From contig NZ_AP029612.1 in assembly GCF_040362915.1 (NCBI RefSeq), positions 744,001 through 808,000 of the forward strand: 64,000 nucleotides of DNA. Reading direction: 5' to 3'. The notes beneath the pieces were generated by a model. The model was not told where the DNA came from and did no database searches. It saw only the letters and a program-made list of their open reading frames with translations. Positions 55,680 to 63,729 of this stretch are shown one piece after another. The DNA is from Sediminibacterium sp. KACHI17 (lineage in GTDB: Bacteria; Bacteroidota; Bacteroidia; Chitinophagales; Chitinophagaceae). The position numbers and the translations under genes are program-made. Position 1 is the stretch's first letter; every line of letters begins with the position of its first letter.

Positions 55680-56153
55680 TCATGCGATCAAACCGATCTT
55701 TTTAGCCTTTTCAACGGCCTGTGTTCTTCTTTGTACATCCAGCTTCTCAAAGATTCGGGCTGCATGGGTCTTTACTGTGTTGAGAGAGACAAACAAAGTG
55801 GCACCAATTTCCTGATTACTCATCCCCCGCGACATTAACTGCAGCACTTCCAATTCCCGTTCACTGATCCCTAAGCTTTCCATTTCTTTTTTATTCACTT
55901 CAAAAGGCAGCGATGGATCACGATAGATGGTTCTTTCAATGATGCGGGTTTCGGTTTTGGGTTGGGTCAGTTTTCTGGAAAGCCAGATACCCAGTCCGGT
56001 AAAAAAAAGAGCGATCATGCCCGCATAGATCTCAAAAGAATGTTGATAGATGAGGAACTTCAATTCCAGCCACCTCAATAACAATAAAAGAATAGCGAGT
56101 GCCAGACCATACAATCCCACCGTCTTGTATCTACCGAAAAACGTTGCTTTCAT
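55680..56153 (-). CDS. Membrane-anchored LuxR-type transcriptional regulator
   Basis: A 157-residue protein with two N-terminal spans (about 10-27 and 39-60), a linker, and a LuxR HTH domain (about 92-157: ISERELEVLQLMSRGMSNQEIGATLFVSLNTVKTHAARIFEKLDV, shown here in parts of the usual order). The fixed DNA-binding domain at the membrane means that DNA must come to it, or the protein is released by cleavage. It has no receiver. It is probably cotranscribed with the DUF4199 membrane protein, which may sense or hold it. Confidence 0.85.
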   Translation of the reverse strand: MKATFFGRYKTVGLYGLALAILLLLLRWLELKFLIYQHSFEIYAGMIALFFTGLGIWLSRKLTQPKTETRIIERTIYRDPSLPFEVNKKEMESLGISERELEVLQLMSRGMSNQEIGATLFVSLNTVKTHAARIFEKLDVQRRTQAVEKAKKIGLIA

Positions 56154-56194
56154 CTTCTCTAAGATAATAAGTCCTTTTCAAAACCTTGCAACAT

Positions 56195-56202
56195 TACCTT
56201 TG
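56195..56202 (+). promoter_or_regulatory. Minus-7 promoter box of trmN6
   Basis: TACCTTTG is an exact TAnnTTTG with its G 5 nt before the ATG at 56207 (and 2 nt before ATG 56204), compatible with a leaderless mRNA starting at the second ATG. Confidence 0.45.
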
Positions 56203-56206
56203 CATG

Positions 56207-56938
56207 ATGCCTAACTCCTATTTCCAATTCAAGCAATTCACCATTCATCAGGATCAGTGTGCGATGAAGGTTTGTACCGATGCTTGTTTGTTTGGTGCAT
56301 GGGTGGCAAGGAAAATGGGAAGTAGACCGTTGACAGATGACAGTAAGAGTGATCGTAGGGCTTTGGATATTGGAACAGGTACTGGCTTATTGGCACTTAT
56401 GCTGGCGCAAAAATTTGATGGTACCATCGATGCCATCGATATTCAACCGGATGCCGCACAACAGGCTTCCGAGAATGCCGGTAATTCACCGTGGAGCAAC
56501 CATCTGCATATACATCATGCAGATCTTACAGAATGGCAGGCGGAAGCTTATGATCTCATTTTATCCAATCCTCCTTTTTATGAGCATGATTTAAAAAGTC
56601 CGGATAGTCAACGAAATCTTGCTTTACACGATACCGGATTAACCCTGCTATCCTTATTCGAAAATGTAATTCGATTACTCAAACCCAATGGCAAATTCGC
56701 ATTGCTTCTACCCGCATTCCGAGGTAAGGAAGCTATTGACTTAGCAAAACAATGGGGACTCACCGCCACGGAAACGATGCAGGTTTGTCAGACAGAAAAA
56801 CATACTGCGTTTAGGGTAATGTTTTGGTTTGAAAAAGCTAAGACTGTCGGTGAAGCGAAGAACATTCGCATCAAAGAGAATGGAACGTATACAGAGGCTT
56901 TTATTGAGCTGCTGAAAGATTATTATTTGGCATTTTAG
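56207..56938 (+). CDS. trmN6: tRNA1(Val) adenine(37)-N6-methyltransferase-like protein
   Basis: A 243-residue Rossmann methyltransferase. The start MPNSYFQFKQFTIHQDQCAMKV leads straight into the family-typical FxFKQFTIxQDxCAMKV block; motif I is DIGTGTGLLALML and the catalytic NPPF motif is ILSNPPFYEHD. These match the TrmN6 (YfiC) group that methylates A37 of tRNA1(Val). The longest frame starts with TTG 56186 and is not preferred; ATG 56204 or 56207 is. A related function on another RNA or protein substrate cannot be excluded. Confidence 0.85.
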   Translation: MPNSYFQFKQFTIHQDQCAMKVCTDACLFGAWVARKMGSRPLTDDSKSDRRALDIGTGTGLLALMLAQKFDGTIDAIDIQPDAAQQASENAGNSPWSNHLHIHHADLTEWQAEAYDLILSNPPFYEHDLKSPDSQRNLALHDTGLTLLSLFENVIRLLKPNGKFALLLPAFRGKEAIDLAKQWGLTATETMQVCQTEKHTAFRVMFWFEKAKTVGEAKNIRIKENGTYTEAFIELLKDYYLAF

Positions 56939-56992
56939 TTGCCACTGAAAACACAGAAACGATTCAGTGCGCTTCTGTGTTTTCAGTGGCAA
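56939..56992. terminator. 20-bp hairpin between convergent trmN6 and dehydrogenase genes
   Basis: TTGCCACTGAAAACACAGAA and its exact reverse complement close a 14-nt loop. It overlaps the trmN6 stop region and is followed by AATAAAAAATC, so it can end transcription from both sides. The words also occur at 35676-35736. Confidence 0.8.
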
Positions 56993-56999
56993 TAAAAAA

Positions 57000-58199
57000 T
57001 CAATGCGCCGCATAATCCGCTAAATAATCAAAATGCGCAGTCAGTTTCCCTTTTGCAAGAATCGTAGCACGATCAATGGTTTCACTGCCGCCTTTTCTGA
57101 TGTCTTCCAACACATATTTGATCAGTTGTTCACCAAAATATTTACTGGCATCGCGAGGCAATTCATTCGGCAAATTGCCCACTGCCATTACATCTATACT
57201 GTTAGATAAATAAGGTGCCGTTTTTTCAAATGAAGATCGATCCACGCCATAAACAGGATCTTCAATACTACCATCCCCTAAATTACAAGGAACACTCCCA
57301 CCTTTATCATCAGTGATATCTGCTATGGTTTGAATACGAAAATCAGCTGCACGTAAATCATCCATTTCAAACAAACGAGGAATATGATGATCCCAATAAA
57401 TCCCGTTCATCAGAATATCTGTATCCGCACAATATTGTTTGAAGATGCACTCATATTCTTCCGGATGATGATGAAAATGATCCCGCTGATACGTTCGATT
57501 GATCTTATGTCTGTACAGATCACTTCCCTTAAGGTGTACATAGACCGGATAGGTAAAAGAACGATTCAGGTATTCATCAGGTTCTACTTCCTGAACATCC
57601 ATCAAATTCATGATCTCTAAGATACCATGTGCTACACGCCCACTACCCGTAACTGCAATTTTGATATTGGGTAGCTTGAGACCAAAATAAGTATGGATCA
57701 GTTCACGATAGTCTTTTACTTCCACTACCCTGTTCAAATGATAGGCTCCTGTTCTATTCCCATAACATAGGATACCATTATGCGCTCCTACGATTCCGGC
57801 AAAAAACCCAAAACCAATGATGCGTTGTCCATCGGTATGTTCCAGGCACTCATAATCTACCAATGTGATGTTTTGATCCATCATCGCATGTAATAAAGCC
57901 TGATTGTAGGGTTGTTTTTTCTTGGTATGTGAAAAGAACAGGTAGGTTTTATTAGGGATCAGCATGTTCACGGGTACTTCTTTGATACCCAGCAGAATTG
58001 AACAGTCAGACAGGTCTTCGGTCACTTCAATACCGGCATCGATATACTCCTGATCCGTAAAGCAGCGATTAGGCGACTGCTGTACCCTTATCTTCAAATC
58101 AGGAATGTTCTTCTGCAACCACTTGCATTGTCCGGGCGTCAGCGCCACACGATTATCCGCCGGAATTTTTCCCTCTCTGATAAGTCCGATAACGAGCAT
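57000..58199 (-). CDS. Saccharopine/alanine dehydrogenase-family oxidoreductase
   Basis: A 399-residue NAD(P)-dependent enzyme of the alanine dehydrogenase/saccharopine dehydrogenase superfamily. The N-terminal block IGLIREGKIPADNRVALTPGQ and FFSHTKKKQPYN, and GFGFFAGIVGAHNGILCYG, resemble lysine-forming saccharopine dehydrogenases; the NAD site appears as IAVTGSGRVAHGILE. It might act in lysine breakdown or synthesis, but the exact substrate is not certain. The longest frame starts with a TTG (58217); ATG 58199 (MLVIGLIREGK) is preferred. It is divergent from hscB with an inverted repeat between. Confidence 0.8.
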   Translation of the reverse strand: MLVIGLIREGKIPADNRVALTPGQCKWLQKNIPDLKIRVQQSPNRCFTDQEYIDAGIEVTEDLSDCSILLGIKEVPVNMLIPNKTYLFFSHTKKKQPYNQALLHAMMDQNITLVDYECLEHTDGQRIIGFGFFAGIVGAHNGILCYGNRTGAYHLNRVVEVKDYRELIHTYFGLKLPNIKIAVTGSGRVAHGILEIMNLMDVQEVEPDEYLNRSFTYPVYVHLKGSDLYRHKINRTYQRDHFHHHPEEYECIFKQYCADTDILMNGIYWDHHIPRLFEMDDLRAADFRIQTIADITDDKGGSVPCNLGDGSIEDPVYGVDRSSFEKTAPYLSNSIDVMAVGNLPNELPRDASKYFGEQLIKYVLEDIRKGGSETIDRATILAKGKLTAHFDYLADYAAH

Positions 58200-58220
58200 T
58201 GGAGTAATTTTGGGCAAGAT

Positions 58221-58302
58221 AGTGAGTAGTGAGTAGTCAATAGTGAGTATTTTATGAAAAGTACTCCACTCACCATTGATTACTCGCTACTCACCACTCA
58301 CT
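58221..58302. repeat. GTGAGTAGT-word inverted repeat
   Basis: AGTGAGTAGTGAGTAGTCAA on the left and CGCTACTCACCACTCACT on the right form a long imperfect inverted repeat in the gap between the dehydrogenase and hscB genes. It falls between two divergent genes, where a terminator is not expected. Confidence 0.7.
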
Positions 58303-58308
58303 ACTTAT

Positions 58309-58782
58309 ATGAACCATTTCGAATTATTCAACCTGCCCATTACCCTGCAACCTGATACGAGTCAGCTGTCGAAGCAATATTTTGAGTTACAGCGAAAGTA
58401 TCATCCGGATCGTTATGTACAGGCTACGGAGGAGGAGCAGGAAGAAGCGTTGCAGGTCTCGGCACAGATCAATAAAGCATTTAAAACGCTGAAAGACCGT
58501 GATGAGACCATCAAATATGTATTACAATTGAAGGGATTATTGGAAGAGGAGGAAAAATACCAGTTATCCCCCGATTTTTTAATGGAAGTAATGGAGCTGA
58601 ATGAGCTCCGGGAAGAGGGTGATACTGACAATATTACTGCTACTATTGATCAATTGAAAACACAGATCTATGAACCCGTGGAAGCGATTATTACAAATTA
58701 TCAGGAGGGTATTACTACCGAAAAAGAGTTGTTGCAAGTAAAGGAGTACTATTTTAAAAAGAAGTATTTGGATAAAATTTGA
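58309..58782 (+). CDS. hscB: HscB-like J-domain co-chaperone
   Basis: A 157-residue Fe-S assembly co-chaperone. The N-terminal J domain (1-75) has the HPD motif in YHPDRY, and the C-terminal three-helix domain (80-157) ends with LLQVKEYYFKKKYL, the part that binds the IscU scaffold in HscB. Length fits HscB (about 170). The start was moved from the longest frame (58276) to ATG 58309 (MNHFELFNLP), which begins the conserved region. No HscA or IscU gene is adjacent. Confidence 0.87.
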   Translation: MNHFELFNLPITLQPDTSQLSKQYFELQRKYHPDRYVQATEEEQEEALQVSAQINKAFKTLKDRDETIKYVLQLKGLLEEEEKYQLSPDFLMEVMELNELREEGDTDNITATIDQLKTQIYEPVEAIITNYQEGITTEKELLQVKEYYFKKKYLDKI

Positions 58783-58831
58783 AAAGTGTAAAATTTTCAA
58801 ATTTTATCGTATCATTGCAGCCCGATAAAAA

Positions 58832-58915
58832 GCCCAGATGGCGGAACTGGTAGACGCGCTAGACTCAAAATCTGGTTATCGCAAGGTAGTGCAGGTTCGA
58901 TTCCTGTTCTGGGCA
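58832..58915 (+). tRNA. tRNA-Leu (anticodon CAA)
   Basis: An 84-nt class II tRNA: acceptor GCCCAGA with TCTGGGC and discriminator A at 58915, anticodon stem CTAGA/TCTGG (one mismatched-looking pair G-T) with loop CTCAAAA (anticodon CAA, reading TTG), a long variable arm, and T arm GCAGG/CCTGT-type around TTCGATT. CCA is not encoded. A near-match box TATCATTG lies at 58810-58817. Confidence 0.95.
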
Positions 58916-58916
58916 C

Positions 58917-58948
58917 AAAAGCAGCAATTCATTTGCTGCTTTTTTTTT
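58917..58948 (+). terminator. Intrinsic terminator of tRNA-Leu
   Basis: A perfect 11-bp stem (AAAAGCAGCAA with TTGCTGCTTTT) with a 5-nt loop runs into a T tract, directly after the tRNA. Confidence 0.9.
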
Positions 58949-59253
58949 GCAGTTGTGCGAATAGACTTTACAAGAATTCTTGTAGTACCAAGTGTATCAT
59001 ACAAAGGAATATTTACTACAAGAGACCAGTTTAGTTTATCATATTATTACAGCAGATTACATCTATTGACCAGGGTTATTAGGCATTTATACTTGCTGCT
59101 AACAGTAGTAGGAATGTTAAAAATGACCAAGCATCAGTTACCAACTAGATACAAAGACACTTTAACTTATTGCAATATTAATCAGTCGTAATTTTACATT
59201 TCAAATTTCATGTCGAAATTTATTTATTAAATCCAATCATCTAAAATCCTTTT
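58949..59253. other. 305-bp intergenic region
   Basis: No supported gene: the only open frame is an extension of the tRNA-Leu artefact. It holds a perfect 16-bp palindrome at 58969-58984 (TACAAGAATTCTTGTA) and, just before the lipoprotein gene, TAATTTTA, a near match to the minus-7 box. Confidence 0.55.
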
Positions 59254-59658
59254 ATGAAAAACAAACTCCATCAGTTCGTATGCTTAGGCATGATTTGCCT
59301 CATACTCCTTTCAGGTTGCGCTAAAGACAATAATAGTTTAGCAGCCTTTCAACCTGAGATAACAAATGCAGCAGATAATTTTCAATTACAAACTACAAAT
59401 GTTACATCAACAACTACTACTATTGATTACAACTGGACAAATTCAGGCTCAATGGCTACCATCAATAAATCAGGGGTACTCAATGCCGGAACTGCAAAAG
59501 TTACGATCATCGACAAAAACGGAACGACTGTATTAACATCAGATTTAAAAGTTACGGGTGATGAGACAACCAATGTGGGAGTATCCGGCATTTGGAAAAT
59601 ACGACTAGAGCTTTCTTCTTATAGTGGAACACTTAACTTTAGGGTACAAAAGAAGTAA
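59254..59658 (+). CDS. Small lipoprotein
   Basis: A 134-residue lipoprotein: the leader ends LILLSGCAKD with the lipidated Cys at 22. The mature part is a small beta-rich domain with many Thr/Ser/Asn residues (TTTIDYNWTNSGSMATINKSG, AKVTIIDKNGTTVLTSDLKV). I do not recognise a family. It stands alone between the tRNA-Leu terminator and a strong terminator at its 3' end. It probably sits in the outer membrane or on the surface. Confidence 0.75.
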   Translation: MKNKLHQFVCLGMICLILLSGCAKDNNSLAAFQPEITNAADNFQLQTTNVTSTTTTIDYNWTNSGSMATINKSGVLNAGTAKVTIIDKNGTTVLTSDLKVTGDETTNVGVSGIWKIRLELSSYSGTLNFRVQKK

Positions 59659-59714
59659 CCATTGAAGTATTTATTTTTCGGAAGTTAGCAGCTCAGCTGT
59701 TTAAAAAAAGAGCC

Positions 59715-59772
59715 CACAAAAAATCCAATCAAACCTGATTACTGCAATCTGATTTTGATTGGATTTTTTGTG
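59715..59772. terminator. Bidirectional terminator between lipoprotein and orphan gene
   Basis: A perfect 19-bp stem (CACAAAAAATCCAATCAAA and its reverse complement) with a 20-nt loop; T runs inside both arms let it act for both convergent genes. Confidence 0.8.
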
Positions 59773-59804
59773 ATTTATATATGAGCATCGGCATTTTAAA
59801 TGAA

Positions 59805-60485
59805 TTACTTTTTTATTTTAGGAAAATCAATCTCTTCAAATTCAAATTCCTCCACCCTCTCTGTTGGACAATAATTAACAATCGTAGGAAACAAATGCGC
59901 TTTTGCCGCATCAACCATTAATATTTTTCTACCACTACCATATCTTGATGGCGTGAAATGGATCATAGCGATCCCATGTTTCTTTTGAATGATTTGAATA
60001 GTTACTTTATCCCCACCATAACGACTATTCCGCTCGATGGTAAATGTATCTCTCCCATGATACTTTATGCGTTTAATCCAGGAAGGCTCCGGTCCTTCTA
60101 CTGTATGATCGATGGTGGTGGTATCGGTAATACGAAATCGAAAAATACAACACCCATCTGAAGCATGGTAGGTATAGTATCGCCCTTTATAGCGATAAAG
60201 CTGCACCCAATTTCGGGGCAATTCTTTACTCGGCTTACCGTAAACTTTTTGTACAGGTCTTTCCAGACAACGTAACCCATCAAAATAAGTACTGGAATCA
60301 AAATGATCAAATTGATACTCGGTGATGTGTTTTCTAAATAGAGAAGTATCACTTTTATCAATAAAGATGGCATGATAAAATGCATATGGCGTATCGGCTA
60401 CCGTTCTTTTGATAAAAGTGGTATCCTGGGCATCTGTAAAAGCAACCACACAGATCAGTATCATGGTGAAATACACTTTCATCAT
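59805..60485 (-). CDS. Hypothetical exported protein
   Basis: A 226-residue exported protein if read from ATG 60485 (MMKVYFTMILICVVAFTDAQ signal peptide); the longer frame (to 60551) starts with TTG and places the signal peptide internally, so it is not preferred. The mature part contains aromatic-rich strands (RYKGRYYTYHASDGCCIFRFRITD), a Gly-Lys-Val-rich centre and an acidic end (VEEFEFEEIDFPKIKK). I recognise no domain. It is monocistronic, convergent with the lipoprotein gene. Confidence 0.65.
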   Translation of the reverse strand: MMKVYFTMILICVVAFTDAQDTTFIKRTVADTPYAFYHAIFIDKSDTSLFRKHITEYQFDHFDSSTYFDGLRCLERPVQKVYGKPSKELPRNWVQLYRYKGRYYTYHASDGCCIFRFRITDTTTIDHTVEGPEPSWIKRIKYHGRDTFTIERNSRYGGDKVTIQIIQKKHGIAMIHFTPSRYGSGRKILMVDAAKAHLFPTIVNYCPTERVEEFEFEEIDFPKIKK

Positions 60486-60579
60486 CCCTATTTTTGATAT
60501 AGATGCTATTTTAAGGATATTACACATCATTCCATGTAAAAGATAATCCAAGATTCAATACCTTGGTAAAAACAAATCT

Positions 60580-61842
60580 ATGCACAAGCGCGATTTCCTG
60601 AAATCCCTTTCATTGGCAGGTATTGCTTTACCTTTTAGTGGACTCGCTATGGAACAGTGGGCGAACAAATATGAAGCCATGTCTGCTGATCAATTGGCTA
60701 CTGAAGAAGATTTCTGGTCGGTAATCCGTTCCGGGTATGTATTGAAATCTGATTATATCAATTTGGAAAACGGCTATTATAATTTCCTACCCCAGAATAT
60801 TCTGGAAGCCTATATCAATAATATCAGAGAGGTGAACAAGCAAGGGGCATTTTACATGCGTACGGTGCAGGGTGATAACAAAAAGAAAAGTGCAGCACAA
60901 CTTGCTGAATTGGCTGGATGTAGTGCCGAGGAATTGATCATCACAAGAAATACCACCGAATCGTTAGATACCATCATTGGCGGTTATCCCTGGCAACCGG
61001 GTGATGAAGCTGTGATGGCTTATCAGGACTATGGCGCCATGCTGGATATGTTTCGTCTGGTTGCAAAAAGACATGGCGTGGTAAATAAGATCATTTCTGT
61101 TCCCAATAACCCACAGTCTGATGAAGAGATCGTTCAACTTTATGCCAATGCCATTACACCCAAGACCAAATTGTTGATGGTTTGTCATGTCATCAATATC
61201 ACCGGACAAGTGATGCCGGTTCGTAAGATCAGTGATATGGCACACAGTAAAGGTGTTCAGGTATTGGTTGATGGTGCGCATGCATTTGCACAACTGAATT
61301 TTAAAATACCGGATCTGCATTGCGACTATTACGGCGCCAGTTTACACAAATGGTTAAGCGTGCCATTGGGTGCGGGTATTTTGTATGTGAAGAAAGACCT
61401 GATACATCAGAATTGGCCATTACTCGGACCTTCAGAAGGAGAAGAAACAAGCATTGCAAGATTGAATCATACCGGTACCCATCCTGTTGCAACCGACATT
61501 ACCATTCCATATGCGATTCAGCATTATCAGATGATCGGAAGAGAAAGAAAAGAAGCAAGACTGAAATACCTGCAGCAGTATTGGACCACAAAAGTTCGTA
61601 AGTTGCCGAAAGTGATCATGAATACACCGGAAGATCCTGATCGCTGTTGTGCGATCGCTAATGTAGGTATCAAGGGAATGAAACCGGCAGACCTGGCAGC
61701 TACACTCTTGAATCAATATAAGATCTATACCGTCGCTATTGATAATCCAACTGCCAATGTGCAGGGTTGTCGAATCACGCCCAATGTATATACAACACTG
61801 GATGAACTGGATGCATTGGTGAAAGCGTTGGGGAATCTTTGA
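60580..61842 (+). CDS. Exported class V aminotransferase-like PLP enzyme
   Basis: A 420-residue fold type I PLP enzyme of the class V group (cysteine desulfurase/isopenicillin-N epimerase-like). Cofactor residues are D231 and H234 in LVDGAHAFAQ and Schiff-base lysine K257 in ASLHKWLSVPLG. The start MHKRDFLKSLSLAGIALPFS resembles a twin-arginine leader with Lys-Arg in place of Arg-Arg, so the enzyme may be exported folded with its cofactor. The second Cys-rich desulfurase loop is not obvious, so a desulfurase role is unproven. It precedes the ECF sigma gene by 101 bp. Confidence 0.83.
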   Translation: MHKRDFLKSLSLAGIALPFSGLAMEQWANKYEAMSADQLATEEDFWSVIRSGYVLKSDYINLENGYYNFLPQNILEAYINNIREVNKQGAFYMRTVQGDNKKKSAAQLAELAGCSAEELIITRNTTESLDTIIGGYPWQPGDEAVMAYQDYGAMLDMFRLVAKRHGVVNKIISVPNNPQSDEEIVQLYANAITPKTKLLMVCHVINITGQVMPVRKISDMAHSKGVQVLVDGAHAFAQLNFKIPDLHCDYYGASLHKWLSVPLGAGILYVKKDLIHQNWPLLGPSEGEETSIARLNHTGTHPVATDITIPYAIQHYQMIGRERKEARLKYLQQYWTTKVRKLPKVIMNTPEDPDRCCAIANVGIKGMKPADLAATLLNQYKIYTVAIDNPTANVQGCRITPNVYTTLDELDALVKALGNL

Positions 61843-61943
61843 TTTATTGATTTAATTTGAAAAGTCAAAAGTCAAAAGTGAGAAATGAAAGGGAGTCAAA
61901 AAAACAAATCAAGAAATCAAACATCAAAAATTCATAGATCAAA

Positions 61944-62501
61944 ATGAACCTCTCCCCCTCTGACTGGATATCGAATTACGCTGATGCATTGTATGCGTAT
62001 GCAAAGCCAAGGGTGAATGATGCACAGTTAGCTGAAGATCTGGTGCAGGAAACATTTTTAAGTGCATGGAAAGCGAGAGATGGATTTAAAGGGGAAGCTT
62101 CGGAGAAAAGTTGGTTATTCACGATCTTGAAAAATAAGATCATTGACCATTATCGTAAAAAAAGTAAGGAGATCATTCAGTCTGCATCAGAAAAGGATGC
62201 AACGGATGACTTCTTTAACCAGGCAGACCACTGGACTGACAAGGACCAGCCTTTAAGCTGGGGAGTAGATGGATTGGACTCACTGCAACAAAAAGAATTT
62301 TTTACGGTATTGGAAGGATGTAAGAAAAAATTGCAGCATCTGCAGCAGGCCGTATTTGTCATGAAATACATGGAAGACCTAGATGCAGCGGATATCTGTA
62401 AGGCATTGAACATTACACCGTCTAACTATTGGGTATTGATACACAGAGCCAAATTAGGACTGAGGGCCTGTCTGGAGAAAAACTGGATCAACCTGAAATA
62501 A
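61944..62501 (+). CDS. ECF-type RNA polymerase sigma factor
   Basis: A 185-residue sigma factor with region 2 (about 8-75: AYAKPRVNDAQLAEDLVQETFLSAWKARD, then KSWLFTILKNKIIDHYRK) and region 4 (about 115-180: LQQAVFVMKYMEDLDAADICKALNITPSNYWVLIHRAKLGLRACL), spaced by a longer acidic linker. The gene for a zinc-finger protein follows after 13 nt, as in sigma/anti-sigma pairs. The signal it answers is unknown. Confidence 0.92.
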   Translation: MNLSPSDWISNYADALYAYAKPRVNDAQLAEDLVQETFLSAWKARDGFKGEASEKSWLFTILKNKIIDHYRKKSKEIIQSASEKDATDDFFNQADHWTDKDQPLSWGVDGLDSLQQKEFFTVLEGCKKKLQHLQQAVFVMKYMEDLDAADICKALNITPSNYWVLIHRAKLGLRACLEKNWINLK

Positions 62502-62514
62502 TAACCTGATCAAC

Positions 62515-62757
62515 ATGGGACTATTTACTATCAGTTGTAAAAAAGCTACTTATCTGGTTTCTAAAAAGGAAGAAGGTAAGTTGAACTGGATCGAAAGTAT
62601 CCAGTTGCGCACGCATATGACGATTTGTAGTTTATGCAGGTTATTCGAGCAACAATCTAGATTCATCACTAAGCATGCCAAACATATGCACAGTGATGAG
62701 ACATTGACGGAAGACCAAAAAAAGAAGATCGAAAAAGCTTTTAATCAAGCGCAATAG
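62515..62757 (+). CDS. Zinc-finger anti-sigma-like protein
   Basis: An 80-residue soluble protein with HxxxCxxC (HMTICSLC, near 34-41), the zinc signature of anti-sigma domains that clamp ECF sigma factors. No membrane span is present, so it would respond to a cytoplasmic cue such as thiol oxidation or zinc loss. It is encoded 13 nt after the ECF sigma gene and ends before a strong terminator. Confidence 0.8.
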   Translation: MGLFTISCKKATYLVSKKEEGKLNWIESIQLRTHMTICSLCRLFEQQSRFITKHAKHMHSDETLTEDQKKKIEKAFNQAQ

Positions 62758-62773
62758 ACTAAAGATCATCGTA

Positions 62774-62811
62774 AAAAAATGTCGAACATATGGCTATGTT
62801 CGACATTTTTT
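62774..62811. terminator. Bidirectional terminator after anti-sigma gene
   Basis: A perfect 17-bp stem (AAAAAATGTCGAACATA with its reverse complement) with a TGGC loop; A and T tracts at the stem base serve both convergent genes. Confidence 0.9.
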
Positions 62812-62831
62812 ATTCCAGGTTTGGATGTTGA

Positions 62832-63494
62832 TTATTTCTCCGAAGGGTTCTTCTTCCCTGCCAGTAATTTTTCTAATGCAGTTTCCAGTCTTCTTTTACG
62901 GGTCTCCTCTTTTTTAGCGCCCTGGATCCAGGTTACGTATTCCTTCTGGTTGGTAAAAGATAAAGAGCTGAAAAATTCTTTTGCTTCTTCATGCTTGGTG
63001 AACAGTCTTTCCAGTTCTACCGGAGCTACCACCAGGCGTTTTTCAAAATCCACCCCCATTTCCTGACTCTTCACTTCCGAAAAAGCTCTTGAACGGTTAG
63101 GAATCTTATCTGTTTTCTTGAAGCGGATTGCGCTCCACACATGGTCCAATGCCACCTGACGAACAGATTCATATTCTTTTTTGGTCAAACAATCCCAGCT
63201 GCAATCACGATTCAGATCGCTAACAATTTTGCTGGTTGTTTTGGGATATGCCACCCATAATTTGCTGTCTTCATGTAAGGCCGGTATCACTTCACACAAA
63301 ACAGTATTCAGTTGTTGTTGACTGATCGCAAAAACCAATGCAAAGTCTACCTTTTTACTTCTCAGTAGTGGGGTAACATTTTTAGCGTAGGTTAATTTAG
63401 CAAACTGTTTTTCGATCGCTGAAGGAAGACCCTGGATTAGGAGGTTCTTCTCATCCTTCAGCTGTAATTTTTCCAACATAGTCTGATTTGACAT
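62832..63494 (-). CDS. YdeI/OmpD-associated family protein
   Basis: A 220-residue cytoplasmic protein. The N-terminal part (about 1-105: LPSAIEKQFAKLTYAKNV, DFALVFAISQQQLNTVL, SKLWVAYPKTTSKIVSDLNRD) and the C-terminal part (about 145-215: VVAPVELERLFTKHEEAKEFFSSLSFTNQKEYVTWIQGAKKEETRKRRLETALEKL, given here as order only) match the YdeI-like layout with its terminal YVxWIxxAKxxETRxRR block. Function is not firmly known. The start was moved from TTG 63524 to ATG 63494, downstream of a minus-7 box. Confidence 0.8.
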   Translation of the reverse strand: MSNQTMLEKLQLKDEKNLLIQGLPSAIEKQFAKLTYAKNVTPLLRSKKVDFALVFAISQQQLNTVLCEVIPALHEDSKLWVAYPKTTSKIVSDLNRDCSWDCLTKKEYESVRQVALDHVWSAIRFKKTDKIPNRSRAFSEVKSQEMGVDFEKRLVVAPVELERLFTKHEEAKEFFSSLSFTNQKEYVTWIQGAKKEETRKRRLETALEKLLAGKKNPSEK

Positions 63495-63532
63495 GCCTAA
63501 AGAGAAATTTACGAGGATGAACAAAAGAAGTG

Positions 63533-63540
63533 CAAAGTTA
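63533..63540 (-). promoter_or_regulatory. Minus-7 promoter box of YdeI-like gene
   Basis: TAACTTTG on the minus strand is an exact TAnnTTTG, 39 nt before ATG 63494. It lies just outside the longer TTG frame, so it cannot alone decide the start. Confidence 0.5.
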
Positions 63541-63664
63541 AAAAAATGTTACCGCTTTCCGCAAACAAATGGCGGGTATTTTGTGTTGTCGCCTATTTTT
63601 TAACACAAAAAGGCTGATTTAACTGAGATATATTTGAAAATTACAATGTGAGTGCGTATTGTCA

Positions 63665-63729
63665 AGTGAATGGTGAATTGTCAATAGGTAACCTATGTTA
63701 AATTCATCATTGACCATTCACCATTCACT
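63665..63729. repeat. 21-bp imperfect inverted repeat
   Basis: AGTGAATGGTGAATTGTCAAT pairs with ATTGACCATTCACCATTCACT at 20 of 21 positions; the right arm reaches the stop codon of the M48 gene. The words are shared with 51533-51595. Confidence 0.8.

Noticed and set aside
58838..59191. 117-codon open frame starting in tRNA-Leu
   Set aside because: It begins with MAELVDALDSKSG, the usual translation artefact of a tRNA-Leu; the rest has no coding character.
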